DNA from: Bradyrhizobium manausense
GTDB taxonomy: Bacteria > Pseudomonadota > Alphaproteobacteria > Rhizobiales > Xanthobacteraceae
Assembly: GCF_001440035.1 (NCBI RefSeq)
Contig: NZ_LJYG01000112.1
Coordinates: 237,361-301,360, forward strand
Reading direction: 5' to 3'
Length of the DNA stretch: 64,000 bases
A program made the position numbers and the translations under genes. Numbering within the stretch: position 1 is the first letter of the stretch; every line of letters begins with the position of its first letter. Under the pieces are notes generated by a model. The model ran no database searches. It was not told the DNA's origin and worked only from the letters and a program-made list of their open reading frames with translations. Shown here in pieces: positions 51,141 through 60,657 of this stretch.

Positions 51141-54100
51141 CCGAAGGCGGGATTTCGGCACCTTTCATCCGTTATCCCATCGGCACATCGCTGCTGATGG
51201 CCGGCATTCTTTTTGTCGGCCTCGTCGCCTATCCGCTGCTGCCGGTGGCGCCGCTGCCGCAGGTGGACTTCCCGACCATCCAGGTCACGGCCAATTTGCC
51301 GGGCGGCAGCCCGGAGACGATGGCCTCGTCGGTCGCCCAGCCGCTGGAGCGCCAGTTCGCCCAGATTCCCGGCATCGCGCAGATGACCTCGACGAGCTAT
51401 CTGGGCACCGCCTCGATCACCATTCAGTTTGACCTCAACCGCAGCATCGACGGTGCAGCGAACGACGTGCAGGGCGCCATCAACGCCGCCAGCGGCCAAT
51501 TGCCGAAGAACCTGCCCTCGCCGCCGACCTACCGCAAGGTAAACCCGGCCGACTCCCCGATCCTGCTGCTGTCGGCGACATCAGACACACTGCCCCTGAC
51601 CACCGTCAGCGATTCGATCGACGCCCAGCTCGCCCAGCAGATCAGCCAGATCTCCGGCGTGGCACAGGTCTTCATCGGCGGCCAGCAGAAACCCTCGATC
51701 CGCATCCAGGTCGATCCGGCGAAGCTGGTCGCCAAGGGCCTATCGATGGAGGACGTGCGTAGCCAGATCGCGATCACCACGGTCGACAGCCCGAAGGGCA
51801 ATATCGACGGCGAGAAGCGCGCCTACACGATCTACGCCAACGATCAGCTCACCCAGTCCAAGGACTGGAACGACGTCATCATCGCATACCGCAACGGCGG
51901 CCCGCTGCGCATCCGCGACATCGGGCAGGCGGTCAGCGGCGCCGAGGATGCCAAGCAGGCGGCCTGGGCCAATGGCAAGCGCGGCGTATTCCTGGTCGTG
52001 TTCAAGCAGCCGGGCGCCAACGTCATCGAGACCGTCGACCGGATCAAGGCGACCCTGCCCCGCCTCGTCGCAGCCATCCCGCCCGCGATCAAGATCGAGC
52101 TCATCAGCGACCGCACCACCACCATTCGTGCCGCGGTCGAGGACGTGCAGTTCACGCTGCTGCTGACCATCGCCCTCGTGGTCATGGTCATCTTCGTGTT
52201 CCTGCGCAGCTTCTGGGCGACGGTGATTCCCACCATCACGGTTCCGCTGGCGCTGCTGGGTGCCTGCGCCCTGATGTGGGTGTTCGGCTATTCGCTCGAC
52301 AATCTGTCGCTGATGGCGCTCACGATCGCGGTCGGCTTCGTGGTCGACGACGCCATCGTGATGCTGGAGAACATCACGCGTTACATCGAAGAAGGCGAAA
52401 AGCCGCTCGCGGCCGCCTTCAGAGGCTCCAAGGAGATCGGCTTCACCATCGTCTCGATCTCCATCTCGCTGGTCGCCGTGCTGATCCCACTGCTCCTGAT
52501 GGGCGGCATCATCGGACGCCTGTTCCGCGAATTCGCGGTCGTGCTGGCGATGACGATCTTCGTGTCGATGTTCGTGTCGCTGACCCTGACGCCGATGATG
52601 GCCTCGCGCTTTCTGCGTGCCCATGGCGAAGTGAGCCACGGCAAATTCTACAAATGGAGCGAGGGCGCCTTCGACGCGATGCTGCGCGGCTACGAATGGG
52701 GGCTCGACCATGCCCTGGCCTGGCGGCGCACCACCCTCGTGGTCTTCTTCGCCACGCTTGGGCTGTCGATCTATCTCTTCGTCCTGATCCCGAAAGGCTT
52801 CTTCCCGCAGCAGGACGTCGGTCTGATAACGGCGACCTCGGAAGCTTCCCAGGACATTTCCTTCAAGGAGATGGTCAAGCGCCAGGAGCAGCTTGGCAAG
52901 ATCATCCTCGCTGATCCCGACGTCGCAAGTGTTGCGATGTCGATCGGCGGCAGTGGCCGTGCCGGCAACAACGGCAACCTGTTCATCACGCTGAAGCCTC
53001 GCGACCAGCGTGTGGCGTCGGCCCAGGAAATCATCGCGCGGTTACGCCCAAAATTCGACAAGGTCGAGGGCGCCCGCCTGTACATGCAGGCAGCCCAGGA
53101 CGTCCGTCTCGGCGGCCGTCCGACCCGTACCCAGTTCGAGTTCACATTGCAGGACGCCGACCTCGGCGAGCTGAACGAATGGGCGCCGAAAATCCTCGCC
53201 AAGATGCAGACGCTGCCAGAGCTGCGCGACGTCGCCACCGACCAGCAGACCCAGGGCACCACGGTCCAGCTCAAGATCAACCGTGACACCGCCTCGCGCT
53301 ACGGCATCCAGCCGCAGCTGATCGACGACACCCTCTATGATGCCTTCGGACAGCGGCAGGTCACGCAGTATTTCACACAGCTCAACACCTACAAGGTGAT
53401 CCTGGAAATTCTGCCGGAGATGCAAGGCAACCTGGATTCGCTGAACAAGCTTTATCTGAAGTCGCCGCTGACAGGCGACCAGGTGCCGCTGTCGACCTTC
53501 GCGACCTGGACCACCGATCCGGTCCGTCCGCTCTCGATCAGCCACCAGGGCCAATTCCCGGCGATCACGATCAGCTTCAACCTTGCCCAGGGCGTTGCGC
53601 TCGGACAGGCCACCCAGGCCGTTCAGAAGGCGATGGCCGATCTCGGCGCGCCGGCGACGCTGAATTCGAGCTTCCAAGGCACCGCACAGGCGTTCCAGCA
53701 GTCGCTCGGCACCGTGCCGCTGCTGATCCTGGCCGCGCTCGTCGTGGTCTATCTGATCCTCGGCATCCTCTACGAGAGCTACATCCACCCGATCACGATT
53801 CTGTCGACCCTGCCCTCGGCCGGCGTCGGGGCGCTCATGATCCTCATGGCGGCTGGCTTCGACTTCAGCCTGATCGCCTTGATCGGAATCATCCTGCTGA
53901 TCGGTATCGTGAAGAAGAACGGCATCATGATGGTCGACTTCGCCATCGCCGCCGAGCGCGATGAGCACAAGACGCCGGAGGAATCGATCCGGCAGGCCGC
54001 GCTGCTGCGCTTCCGCCCGATCATGATGACGACGATGGCAGCATTGCTGGGCGGCGTGCCGCTGATGCTCGGCCACGGCACCGGCGCCGAGATCCGCCAG

Positions 54101-54277
54101 CCGCTCGGCTACGCCATGGTCGGCGGCCTCATCGTCAGCCAAGCGCTGACGCTGTTCACCACACCGGTGGTCTATCTCTATCTCGACAAATTCTCCAACC
54201 TGTTCAAGGGCGGCTCGGCCGACGAGGATGGGCTCGCGACGTCGGAGCACGGCACCGTCAAGGAAGCCGCCGAGTAA
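51137..54277 (+). CDS. RND multidrug efflux permease (MdtB/MdtC-like)
   Basis: A 1046-residue proton-driven pump with two large periplasmic loops and 12 membrane helices. The proton-relay aspartates are visible in TM4 (VGFVVDDAIVMLENI), and the typical LPAVGVGAL-like segment appears as LPSAGVGALMILM. The N-terminus lies at the membrane (FIRYPIGTSLLMAGILFVGLVAYPLLPVAPLPQVDFPTI). It works with the adaptor encoded just upstream; the outer-membrane channel is not in this window. Substrates are unknown; related pumps export bile salts, novobiocin and other amphiphiles. Confidence 0.95.
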   Translation: MTEGGISAPFIRYPIGTSLLMAGILFVGLVAYPLLPVAPLPQVDFPTIQVTANLPGGSPETMASSVAQPLERQFAQIPGIAQMTSTSYLGTASITIQFDLNRSIDGAANDVQGAINAASGQLPKNLPSPPTYRKVNPADSPILLLSATSDTLPLTTVSDSIDAQLAQQISQISGVAQVFIGGQQKPSIRIQVDPAKLVAKGLSMEDVRSQIAITTVDSPKGNIDGEKRAYTIYANDQLTQSKDWNDVIIAYRNGGPLRIRDIGQAVSGAEDAKQAAWANGKRGVFLVVFKQPGANVIETVDRIKATLPRLVAAIPPAIKIELISDRTTTIRAAVEDVQFTLLLTIALVVMVIFVFLRSFWATVIPTITVPLALLGACALMWVFGYSLDNLSLMALTIAVGFVVDDAIVMLENITRYIEEGEKPLAAAFRGSKEIGFTIVSISISLVAVLIPLLLMGGIIGRLFREFAVVLAMTIFVSMFVSLTLTPMMASRFLRAHGEVSHGKFYKWSEGAFDAMLRGYEWGLDHALAWRRTTLVVFFATLGLSIYLFVLIPKGFFPQQDVGLITATSEASQDISFKEMVKRQEQLGKIILADPDVASVAMSIGGSGRAGNNGNLFITLKPRDQRVASAQEIIARLRPKFDKVEGARLYMQAAQDVRLGGRPTRTQFEFTLQDADLGELNEWAPKILAKMQTLPELRDVATDQQTQGTTVQLKINRDTASRYGIQPQLIDDTLYDAFGQRQVTQYFTQLNTYKVILEILPEMQGNLDSLNKLYLKSPLTGDQVPLSTFATWTTDPVRPLSISHQGQFPAITISFNLAQGVALGQATQAVQKAMADLGAPATLNSSFQGTAQAFQQSLGTVPLLILAALVVVYLILGILYESYIHPITILSTLPSAGVGALMILMAAGFDFSLIALIGIILLIGIVKKNGIMMVDFAIAAERDEHKTPEESIRQAALLRFRPIMMTTMAALLGGVPLMLGHGTGAEIRQPLGYAMVGGLIVSQALTLFTTPVVYLYLDKFSNLFKGGSADEDGLATSEHGTVKEAAE

Positions 54278-54281
54278 GCTT

Positions 54282-54302
54282 GCGTCGCGACATCCGCGAC
54301 GC
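54282..54302. repeat. Hairpin after the RND permease gene
   Basis: GCGTCGCG (54282-54289) and CGCGACGC (54295-54302) form a perfect 8-base-pair stem with a 5-base loop, five bases after the permease stop. There is no T run, so it may be a mRNA-stability or weak termination element. Confidence 0.4.
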
Positions 54303-54340
54303 TACAGCCAAGCCTCGGTTCACGCCAACGCGGTCACGCC

Positions 54341-54910
54341 ATGCCCACGCAATCCAGACTTGTCGCCCTTGCCGCCGCTGTTCTGTTGTCGATGGGCGCT
54401 GCGTCTGCCCAGCAGGGCAGCAAGAAGAACGCGGCTTCCCCTGCCCCCGCCGCCCAGCCGACGCCTGCACCAACCCAACCGCAGGCCGAGAGCACGCCGC
54501 CTCAGCCCGGCTGGATCGCGCGCTGCACCAGCGCGAGCCGCGACGCCCCGCTCGAATGCGCGATCGAGCAGAACGCAGTGCTGACCAAGACCGGCCAGAC
54601 CATCGTCTTGATCAACATCCGCGTCGCGCCCGACACCCGCACGCCGGTTGCGCTGCTGCAGCTGCCGCTCGGCCTCAATCTCCCGCTCGGCGCCAAGCTT
54701 CAGGTCGACGAAGGCAAGACGATCGATCTGCAGATCCAGACCTGCGAGAACCGCGGCTGCTATGCCTCGACGCCGATCGCGCCCGACCTGCTCGCGAGCC
54801 TTCGCTCGGGCAAGCAGCTGAAGGTCTCCTTTCAGAACATGGCCAAGGAGACGATCGCGATCCCGATGCCGTTGAACGACTTCGCCGCGGCCTACGACAA
54901 GATCAAGTAA
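54341..54910 (+). CDS. Invasion-associated locus B (IalB) family periplasmic protein
   Basis: A 189-residue protein with a signal peptide (LVALAAAVLLSMGAASAQQ), a Pro/Ala/Gln-rich linker and the IalB domain (residues about 60-185). The domain has four cysteines (ARCTS, ECAI, TCENRGC) and the LGLNLPLGAKLQVD and NMAKETIAIPMPL segments. Named after a Bartonella protein, but widespread in alphaproteobacteria with no settled biochemical role; envelope stress or adhesion has been suggested. It follows the RND permease by 63 bases with a hairpin in between, so co-transcription is uncertain. Confidence 0.88.
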   Translation: MPTQSRLVALAAAVLLSMGAASAQQGSKKNAASPAPAAQPTPAPTQPQAESTPPQPGWIARCTSASRDAPLECAIEQNAVLTKTGQTIVLINIRVAPDTRTPVALLQLPLGLNLPLGAKLQVDEGKTIDLQIQTCENRGCYASTPIAPDLLASLRSGKQLKVSFQNMAKETIAIPMPLNDFAAAYDKIK

Positions 54911-54929
54911 TTCGCGCGGCCAGCTCTGA

Positions 54930-55793
54930 TCAGGGTTGCGGAAGCTGGATGGACGCCATGTAGTCGCGGATCGACCGATCAGGGATCGACTTGCGCGCAA
55001 TCAGGTGATGAATACAGTTCGCAGCAAGGTCGAATGAGCGGTAGCAATGATGAGCGATCATTGCCAGATGCTTGAGTTGCTCGACCGTCATGTCAGCCGG
55101 CCGCATGAAGTTTCGCACATAGACGATATCGGCCTCCAGCAGCTGGTTCATCGCCGCGTAGGGATTGGATGGGTCGCTCAAAGGCGCGATCATACGCCGG
55201 TTGACGGCCGTAAAGGCGTGAGGAACGAACCCCTGCCTGCGCAATTCGCCATCGATATCGCCGAATGTCGGCTGCTCCTTGTAAAGGCAAAGAAACGAGA
55301 CCTCCGTTTGAATGGCGACGGCCTGCTTCAGCTTCTGCCGCCCGCTTCCGAAGACAGCCAGCTCGGAGCCCTGAACGTCGATTTTCAGGAAATCCAGATC
55401 CCGGATCTCGGCGATATCGTCGAGCCGGCGGGTCTGGACCGGATGTTCGCTGACCACGGTGCCCCATTCGGAAAATTTCGCAAAATGCGACAGCACATTC
55501 TGATCAGGAAGTAGCAGGCTCGTCATTCCCGGGATTCGGCACAGACGCAGCTTTGCCTTGTGCCCATTCCCAACGACATAATGATAGTAGCTCTCGAGGT
55601 CGCTCTTGCGGGCATTGAGCTCTGCAAGCGCTTCGTCCTGCGGTTCAAAGCCAACGACGGTGCAAAGTCTTCGTTGCAGCATCGCCTTGTAGGGCGGATC
55701 GCCATCGATCGGATTGGCCCCGATATCAACGACCGAGGTCAGCCGTGCCGGCCGGATGAGATCATGTAAAAAGTCCGGTTCGTTATCAGTCAT
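54930..55793 (-). CDS. FkbM-family methyltransferase
   Basis: A 287-residue SAM-dependent methyltransferase. Motif I reads TSVVDIGANPIDGDPPYKAML with the acidic ribose contact in VVGFEPQ. LDFLKIDVQGSELAVFGSG near the middle is the FkbM hallmark, followed by EVSFLCLYKEQPTFGDID. Members O-methylate sugars of polysaccharides, glycoproteins or antibiotics. The ATG at 55793 (MTDNEPDFLHD) is used; one at 55823 is also in frame. It lies 66 bases after the TPR/GT41 glycosyltransferase gene on the same strand and may modify the same glycan. Confidence 0.88.
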   Translation of the reverse strand: MTDNEPDFLHDLIRPARLTSVVDIGANPIDGDPPYKAMLQRRLCTVVGFEPQDEALAELNARKSDLESYYHYVVGNGHKAKLRLCRIPGMTSLLLPDQNVLSHFAKFSEWGTVVSEHPVQTRRLDDIAEIRDLDFLKIDVQGSELAVFGSGRQKLKQAVAIQTEVSFLCLYKEQPTFGDIDGELRRQGFVPHAFTAVNRRMIAPLSDPSNPYAAMNQLLEADIVYVRNFMRPADMTVEQLKHLAMIAHHCYRSFDLAANCIHHLIARKSIPDRSIRDYMASIQLPQP

Positions 55794-55858
55794 TTCAGGA
55801 CAAGCCCATGGAAGGAATGACATGAGGCTTCAGGCCAAGGGCGACCTCATGATGAGAT

Positions 55859-57865
55859 TTAGACGGCAAACGAGGCCGGCGCTTCTCCGGCGCAATGCCG
55901 ACGCCACATTTCATTGAAGGCCTTTTCGATGTGCCGCGTCATGCGGGCCGTATCGAACAGCGGCCAAGTGGTCCGCTGCGACGCCAGCTTGCTCTTAAGC
56001 ACGGTTCGAAGTTCGGAATCATGCGCGATTCGAAGCGCCAAGCTCTCATAGTCGTTCAGCGATTGCGTCACCAGTTCGGGTAGGCCGACAGCGTTCAGGA
56101 TGCTGGCTGCAACGCGTCCCGCAAAGGCGCTGCCGAGGCAGGTCACGACCGGCAAGCCAGCCCAAAGTGCATCACTGGCACCGGTGTGGGCATTGTAGGG
56201 CAATGTATCCAAGAACAGATCGGCGAGTTGGTGGCGCACCAGGTGCGCGTCTGCCGGCGCGTGTGGGGCGAACACGATCCTCTCTGCCGCGATGCCGCGC
56301 GCAACGGCCTCACGCTTCAGGTTCTCCCTGGCGATCGGATCGCCATCAAGCAGCCAGAGGACGCTGCCGGCGGTCTTGGCAAGCAGCCTCATCCAGACAT
56401 CGAACAGCACCGGCGTGATCTTGGACGTTCTGTTGAACGCACAGTAGACGAATGCATCGTCCGGCAGTCCGACCTCGCTTCGGGCCGGTACACTTGCAAG
56501 CGATCGCCTCGCGTCGGTTGCCTGATAGCTGTCCGGAAGATAAATCACCTTCTCGGCGTAGTGCTTCTGCTCTGCTTCGGGCACGATGATTCGGTCGGCC
56601 ATAACGTAGTCCACGTAGGATGCGCCCATCGTGCCGGGGTAGCCGAGATAGTTGACCTGGATGGGAGCCGCCCGGTGCGCCAGGATCCTCGGCCGCGCGC
56701 CGGCCGTGAAGCCTCCGAGATCGACGAGAACATCGATGTCGAGCCGGCGTATCAGCTCGACCACGCCCTCATCGGGAAGATGGCTGACGTCTTCGAAGCG
56801 CTCGAATGCTGCCTTCAGGCGGCCGCGCACCTCGCTCCGGTCGTCGGGCCCGTACGAAATGGCGCTGATCTCGAAACGCTCGCGGTCGTGCTCCTCGATG
56901 ACCCCGACCATCAGATGACCAATGGCGTGATTGCGAAGATCGGCAGACATGTACCCGATCCGCAGCCGGGAAGCCGGTGACGGCGTTCTTGGTTTCGCCG
57001 CACCTCGTTCCGGCGCGACGTTGGCGACGAATGTCTTCGCACAGGCCAATTGGCGTGCGGGAGACGACGAGGCATGAAGGAACATGAAGGGATCGACCGC
57101 GACGCCGGATTCGACGGCCTCGTCCAGGCCGGCCTGTTCACGTTCGAAATCGCGCCAGTCGGCGCGCTTCCGCCTGGCGTCAACGAGCTTGCTCAACGCG
57201 AATGGGAAGGCCTTGTTCAGTGCGACAGTTCTTTCGAGCGCTCCAATCGCTTCGTCGTGTCGGCCCATTTGGCCAAGGACCTCAGACAAGACGAAATGGA
57301 GCTGTGGATTCGACGGTGCGAGCGCGACGGCACGTTGGTAGCTGTCATGCGCGTCGTCGAGCTGACCGAGCTGCTGAAACGCACTGCCCCGGTTTGCGAA
57401 CGCCGCACTCGATGGCGCGATCGCAATGGCGCGATCGAATTCCGCGATGGCTCCGTGAAGCTCCTTCCGTGCAAGCAGGATCGCTCCGCGATTGAGATGC
57501 GCATCCGCAAAGTTCGGCGACAGGGCAATCGCTTTCGCAAGCCAGTCGAGCGCATCGTCTGTTTTGTCCAATGCACGCAGCACATTGGCATAGTTGAAAA
57601 GAACGTCGGGATTGCCGGCATCGACGCGGGCGGCCTTCTTGAGCAATGGCTCGGCGTCTGAGAAATTGCCACGCTGAGCATGCAACAGCCCCAGCATATG
57701 CAGCGCCACAGAATGCGTTTTGCTGCCCTTCAGGACGGTTGCATAGACCCGCTCTGCCTCCAACAGATTGCCCGAACGGTGCGCCGCAATTGCCTGGTCC
57801 AGAATAGCCGACGAATGGAGTGAGGAGGAGGCCGAAGCTTCCTTGTTGCGGCTCTGCTGCGACAT
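55859..57865 (-). CDS. TPR-repeat GT41 glycosyltransferase (OGT/SPINDLY-like)
   Basis: A 668-residue protein. Residues about 15-240 hold roughly six TPR repeats (for example DALDWLAKAIALSPNFADAHLNRGAILLARKELHGAIAEFDRAIAIAPSS). From about 305 comes the GT41 catalytic part with LRIGYMSADLRNHAIGHLM, VDLGGFTAGARPRILAHRAAPIQVNYLGYPGT and DLFLDTLPYNAHTGASDALWAG. It is homologous to the O-GlcNAc transferase and SPINDLY proteins. In bacteria these modify proteins or cell-surface glycans; donor and acceptor are unknown here. The ATG at 57865 (MSQQSRNKEAS) is preferred over 57979, whose added part has no TPR pattern. Confidence 0.9.
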   Translation of the reverse strand: MSQQSRNKEASASSSLHSSAILDQAIAAHRSGNLLEAERVYATVLKGSKTHSVALHMLGLLHAQRGNFSDAEPLLKKAARVDAGNPDVLFNYANVLRALDKTDDALDWLAKAIALSPNFADAHLNRGAILLARKELHGAIAEFDRAIAIAPSSAAFANRGSAFQQLGQLDDAHDSYQRAVALAPSNPQLHFVLSEVLGQMGRHDEAIGALERTVALNKAFPFALSKLVDARRKRADWRDFEREQAGLDEAVESGVAVDPFMFLHASSSPARQLACAKTFVANVAPERGAAKPRTPSPASRLRIGYMSADLRNHAIGHLMVGVIEEHDRERFEISAISYGPDDRSEVRGRLKAAFERFEDVSHLPDEGVVELIRRLDIDVLVDLGGFTAGARPRILAHRAAPIQVNYLGYPGTMGASYVDYVMADRIIVPEAEQKHYAEKVIYLPDSYQATDARRSLASVPARSEVGLPDDAFVYCAFNRTSKITPVLFDVWMRLLAKTAGSVLWLLDGDPIARENLKREAVARGIAAERIVFAPHAPADAHLVRHQLADLFLDTLPYNAHTGASDALWAGLPVVTCLGSAFAGRVAASILNAVGLPELVTQSLNDYESLALRIAHDSELRTVLKSKLASQRTTWPLFDTARMTRHIEKAFNEMWRRHCAGEAPASFAV

Positions 57866-58063
57866 GCGACTGGGGTTCCGGACTCCGATGACGGGTCTGT
57901 TTTCTGTTGAACTGGTGCAAAAAACTCTAGTTGCCTTTGCTGCAGAGAACAACGGCCGTGCCGTTGCGCTGCAAGGCATGAAATGACCGCGCGCGTGTCG
58001 ATTTCGACCAATTCGTTTGGCCTTTCGATCCTTCGCGCGGCGAGGATGTTCAAAGTGACACGC

Positions 58064-58098
58064 AAAAAAATAGGCCCCCAGCGAAACCGCTGGGGGCC
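58064..58098 (-). terminator. Rho-independent terminator of the porin gene
   Basis: Reading to the left, GGCCCCCAGCG (58098-58088) pairs perfectly with CGCTGGGGGCC (58083-58073) over a 4-base loop, followed by TA and seven T residues (complement of 58064-58070). An 11-base-pair GC-rich stem with T7 is a strong terminator and ends the highly expressed porin message about 24 bases after its stop. Confidence 0.92.
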
Positions 58099-58122
58099 TT
58101 TGTTATCGGCTCAGGACTGAGC

Positions 58123-59604
58123 TTAGAAGTTACGCTGAGCGCGGAGGAGCAGGGCGACCGAGTCCTGGTCCTTCAGCTCATAGAGAGCTGCCGGCTTGGC
58201 AGCGGCCGCAAGGCCCGGGCTCGCGATGGTGCCCGAGTACTTCTGGTCAAGACGCGACCAGCTCACGTCCGCCGTGAAGGCCAGGTTCTTCACCGGGGTC
58301 CACACGGTGTTGACACCGATCACAGCGAAGTTGAAGTCCGGGTTGCAGTTGCCGGTGAGGCCGAGCAGCGTGACCATGTTCGCGCAGATCGCAGCCTTGC
58401 CGCCGGAACCGTACTGAATGGCGCCGTAGCCACCATAGATGGCGCTCGCCCAGTTCGGGCTCCAGTTGTGGGTGTAGCCACCGCGGAAGCCCCAGGACTT
58501 GACGGATTCGATGCCAGAGCCGGTGGTGTAGACACCATCAGCAATGCCGGCGAAGCCGAGGCCCTGATAGGCAATGCCGCTACCGCTGTACATGAAGAAG
58601 GTCTGCGGGAACAGGCTCTGGAAGTTGTAGCGGCTCGCACCGTCGGTGTAGACCGCCTGCAAGTTGATCGAGTCACCCGCGCCAGTCGGGATGTTCTTGA
58701 TCGACAACGATCCCTGGACCGCCCAGCCCCACTTGTCGCCCGGGTGACCCGTGGGTTCCGTCGCGCCGTAGTAGGCAGCATGCATGTCATGCGCGGCAAC
58801 CGAGATCTGGGCCAGACCCCAGGCCTGGTCGACACGGATCGCACCGGTGATGTCGGGCGAGCGCGTACCACCCCAGTTGTTGGCGCCGTACGCACCCGTG
58901 ATGATGCCGGCCGCAGTCGCGCTCGACAGGTTCCACAGGTTCGACTGACCACCAGCCGAGGTCGTTTCGTCCTCGAGGGCGATCGAGCCGGTGATGCCCT
59001 GGCCGAAGTCAGCGGTATAGGCGACCTGGTTGATACCGGTCACGTGGTTGGAACCGCCCGGAAGGGTATCGGGACCGCCAGCCGGATAGCTCTGCCACGG
59101 AGCGTCGAAGATCGAGACCGTGCGGCCGAAGGTGAAGCCGGCGAACTGGATGAACGCATGGTACAGGCCGAGCGAGGCCGAAGTGTTAGGCGTACCATTG
59201 AGGGTCGACGGGTTGCTGTTGCTGACAGCTTGCGTATCCCAGGTGAAGACCATGTCGGCGAAGGTGCGAACCACGCCGTACTCGGTCGCCGTGCGCGTAT
59301 CGACCGTGAGGTCCATACGAGCGCGCATGCCCCAGTAGTTCGTCAGACGGTTGTTCGAACCCTGGTTCGCGCCCTGACGGAAGCCATAGTCGCCGCCTTG
59401 GGCCCAGTAGTCAGCACGCACGTAGCCGCCGAACTTGATGCAGGTATCGGTGCCCGGCATGTAGTAGAAACCCGCACCGTACAGCGAGCAGATCTTCACG
59501 TATTCGACCGCCTTGGCCTTCACGGGGAGATCGGCTGCTTGAGCTCCGCCCACGGCGATCAGACCCGCCGCTGAGCCGAGCAAAAGGCTCTTAACCAACT
59601 TCAT
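58123..59604 (-). CDS. Outer-membrane porin (Porin_2 family)
   Basis: A 493-residue trimeric porin of the rhizobial type. It starts MKLVKSLLLGSAAGLIAVGG, a signal peptide cleaved after AQAAD. The YVKICSLYGAGFYYMPGTDTCIKFGGYVRADYW block with two cysteines is the family's N-terminal signature. The barrel is rich in Gly, Tyr and Trp and ends LLLRAQRNF with the terminal phenylalanine required for assembly. GGAGG precedes the ATG. A very strong terminator follows. It probably provides general diffusion of small solutes. Confidence 0.94.
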   Translation of the reverse strand: MKLVKSLLLGSAAGLIAVGGAQAADLPVKAKAVEYVKICSLYGAGFYYMPGTDTCIKFGGYVRADYWAQGGDYGFRQGANQGSNNRLTNYWGMRARMDLTVDTRTATEYGVVRTFADMVFTWDTQAVSNSNPSTLNGTPNTSASLGLYHAFIQFAGFTFGRTVSIFDAPWQSYPAGGPDTLPGGSNHVTGINQVAYTADFGQGITGSIALEDETTSAGGQSNLWNLSSATAAGIITGAYGANNWGGTRSPDITGAIRVDQAWGLAQISVAAHDMHAAYYGATEPTGHPGDKWGWAVQGSLSIKNIPTGAGDSINLQAVYTDGASRYNFQSLFPQTFFMYSGSGIAYQGLGFAGIADGVYTTGSGIESVKSWGFRGGYTHNWSPNWASAIYGGYGAIQYGSGGKAAICANMVTLLGLTGNCNPDFNFAVIGVNTVWTPVKNLAFTADVSWSRLDQKYSGTIASPGLAAAAKPAALYELKDQDSVALLLRAQRNF

Positions 59605-60313
59605 GTTAAACCTCCAAGTTGCTCTTCAGGGAAGGTCACTGACCCGAACGGCCAATTCCCCAACCCCCTTTAAATCACCGCTTTGGCCGCCTTCGCGTCT
59701 TCGGACACACCCGCATGAACGCGAGGGACTTAAGCGAAAGACCTAAACGGGACGACCTTGGGATGCCCCCCTCCGTCGCCCGATCACCATGATGGATGGC
59801 CGATGCACACGCAACATCCGAACGGGCCCAAACACCGCCGAACAATCCGAATCCGGGCAGGTGTTGCACAAAAATCACGCAGCATTTTTTGGACCAAGGC
59901 CGAATAATCAATTGATTTTACTTCATAAAATATCGATCACAGCTGCGTGACGCCCACGGTCCTGAATGGAACCCGTCGCTATGGGGGTTGGCAGGCGAAC
60001 CCTGGAGACCACGCTTCCGGGCTTGAAAGGGTCGAATCGGGCCGCGCGGGATGAGCGCTCCGCACCACACGTCATCGCAGTAACGACGAAGACGTTCACG
60101 CGCTTTTTCAAATCATTACGTGTCGCGCGGACGCATTATTTCACGAGCCGTATTTGCGCGGCGGGTGAAGATCGCAGCTATGCGAATGCGAACGGCCATG
60201 GCGCTGGTCGTTCCCAACACGATGCGTTGCTGAACAGAGATTGTCGGACGAGGATGGTGACCGCGTTCGCGCTCGGCGGATCAATGGACGATCCCGGTCG
60301 GGAATCTGACGCT
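59605..60313. other. 709-base gap: porin leader, no gene recognised
   Basis: The first 350 bases must contain the promoter and leader of the porin gene; AT-rich DNA lies around 59877-59945 but no clear -10/-35 pair. The remainder up to the tRNA has no convincing gene. The one long open frame (59966-60421) runs antisense through the tRNA and is rejected. Confidence 0.6.
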
Positions 60314-60387
60314 TGGCTGGGGAACCTGGATTCGAACCAAGACAAACAGAGTCAGAGTCTGTTGTGCTACCGTTACACCATTCCCCA
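60314..60387 (-). tRNA. tRNA-Gln (anticodon CUG)
   Basis: The minus strand gives a 74-base cloverleaf. The acceptor TGGGGAA pairs with TTCCCCA, there is a short D-arm (GTGTAACGGTAGCAC), and the anticodon stem ACAGA/TCTGT has loop CTCTGAC with anticodon CTG, which reads CAG glutamine codons. The T-arm CTTGG-TTCGAAT-CCAGG has one G-T pair. G is the discriminator and CCA is encoded. The next tRNA-like sequence is not seen nearby, so it is probably a single gene. Confidence 0.95.
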
Positions 60388-60657
60388 ACGGAATAGCCGA
60401 ACAAATTCAACGTCTTACTGATTTGTCCGACTGTGGCCGGCAGCGCGGTTTGCGCAAATCGCGGCTCAGGCGTGCAGCCTTCTACCTGCTCAGCCATAGG
60501 CTGGCAAGCGCGGCTGTGCATCTGGGGGATCGCACGACGATTCGCACTTGCCGGATTGATCGAACGCGAGTTCGGCGGATTCGCCGCCGCCGCCGTCGCT
60601 CGCGCGCGGCGGCGACGGCTAGAACGCGATGAGATTAGGAGCAATCATCATCGCGCT
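60388..60657. other. Gap between tRNA and the threonate-type operon
   Basis: No gene is seen here. A GC-rich inverted repeat, GCCGTCGC (60592-60599) and GCGACGGC (60612-60619), lies 39 bases beyond the PdxA2-like stop; it lacks a T run and may be a weak terminator. Open frames on the plus strand translate to arginine-rich shadow sequence. Confidence 0.45.

Noticed and set aside
59966-60421. 151-residue open frame on the plus strand
   Set aside because: Its second half is the antisense translation of tRNA-Gln (GNLDSNQDKQSQSLLCYRY), a known annotation artefact, and the rest has no coding character.
60592-60619. GC-rich hairpin after pdxA2 as a terminator
   Set aside because: Perfect 8-base stem but a 12-base loop, no T tract, and surrounding sequence of the same simple GCC/CGC composition, so chance pairing is likely.
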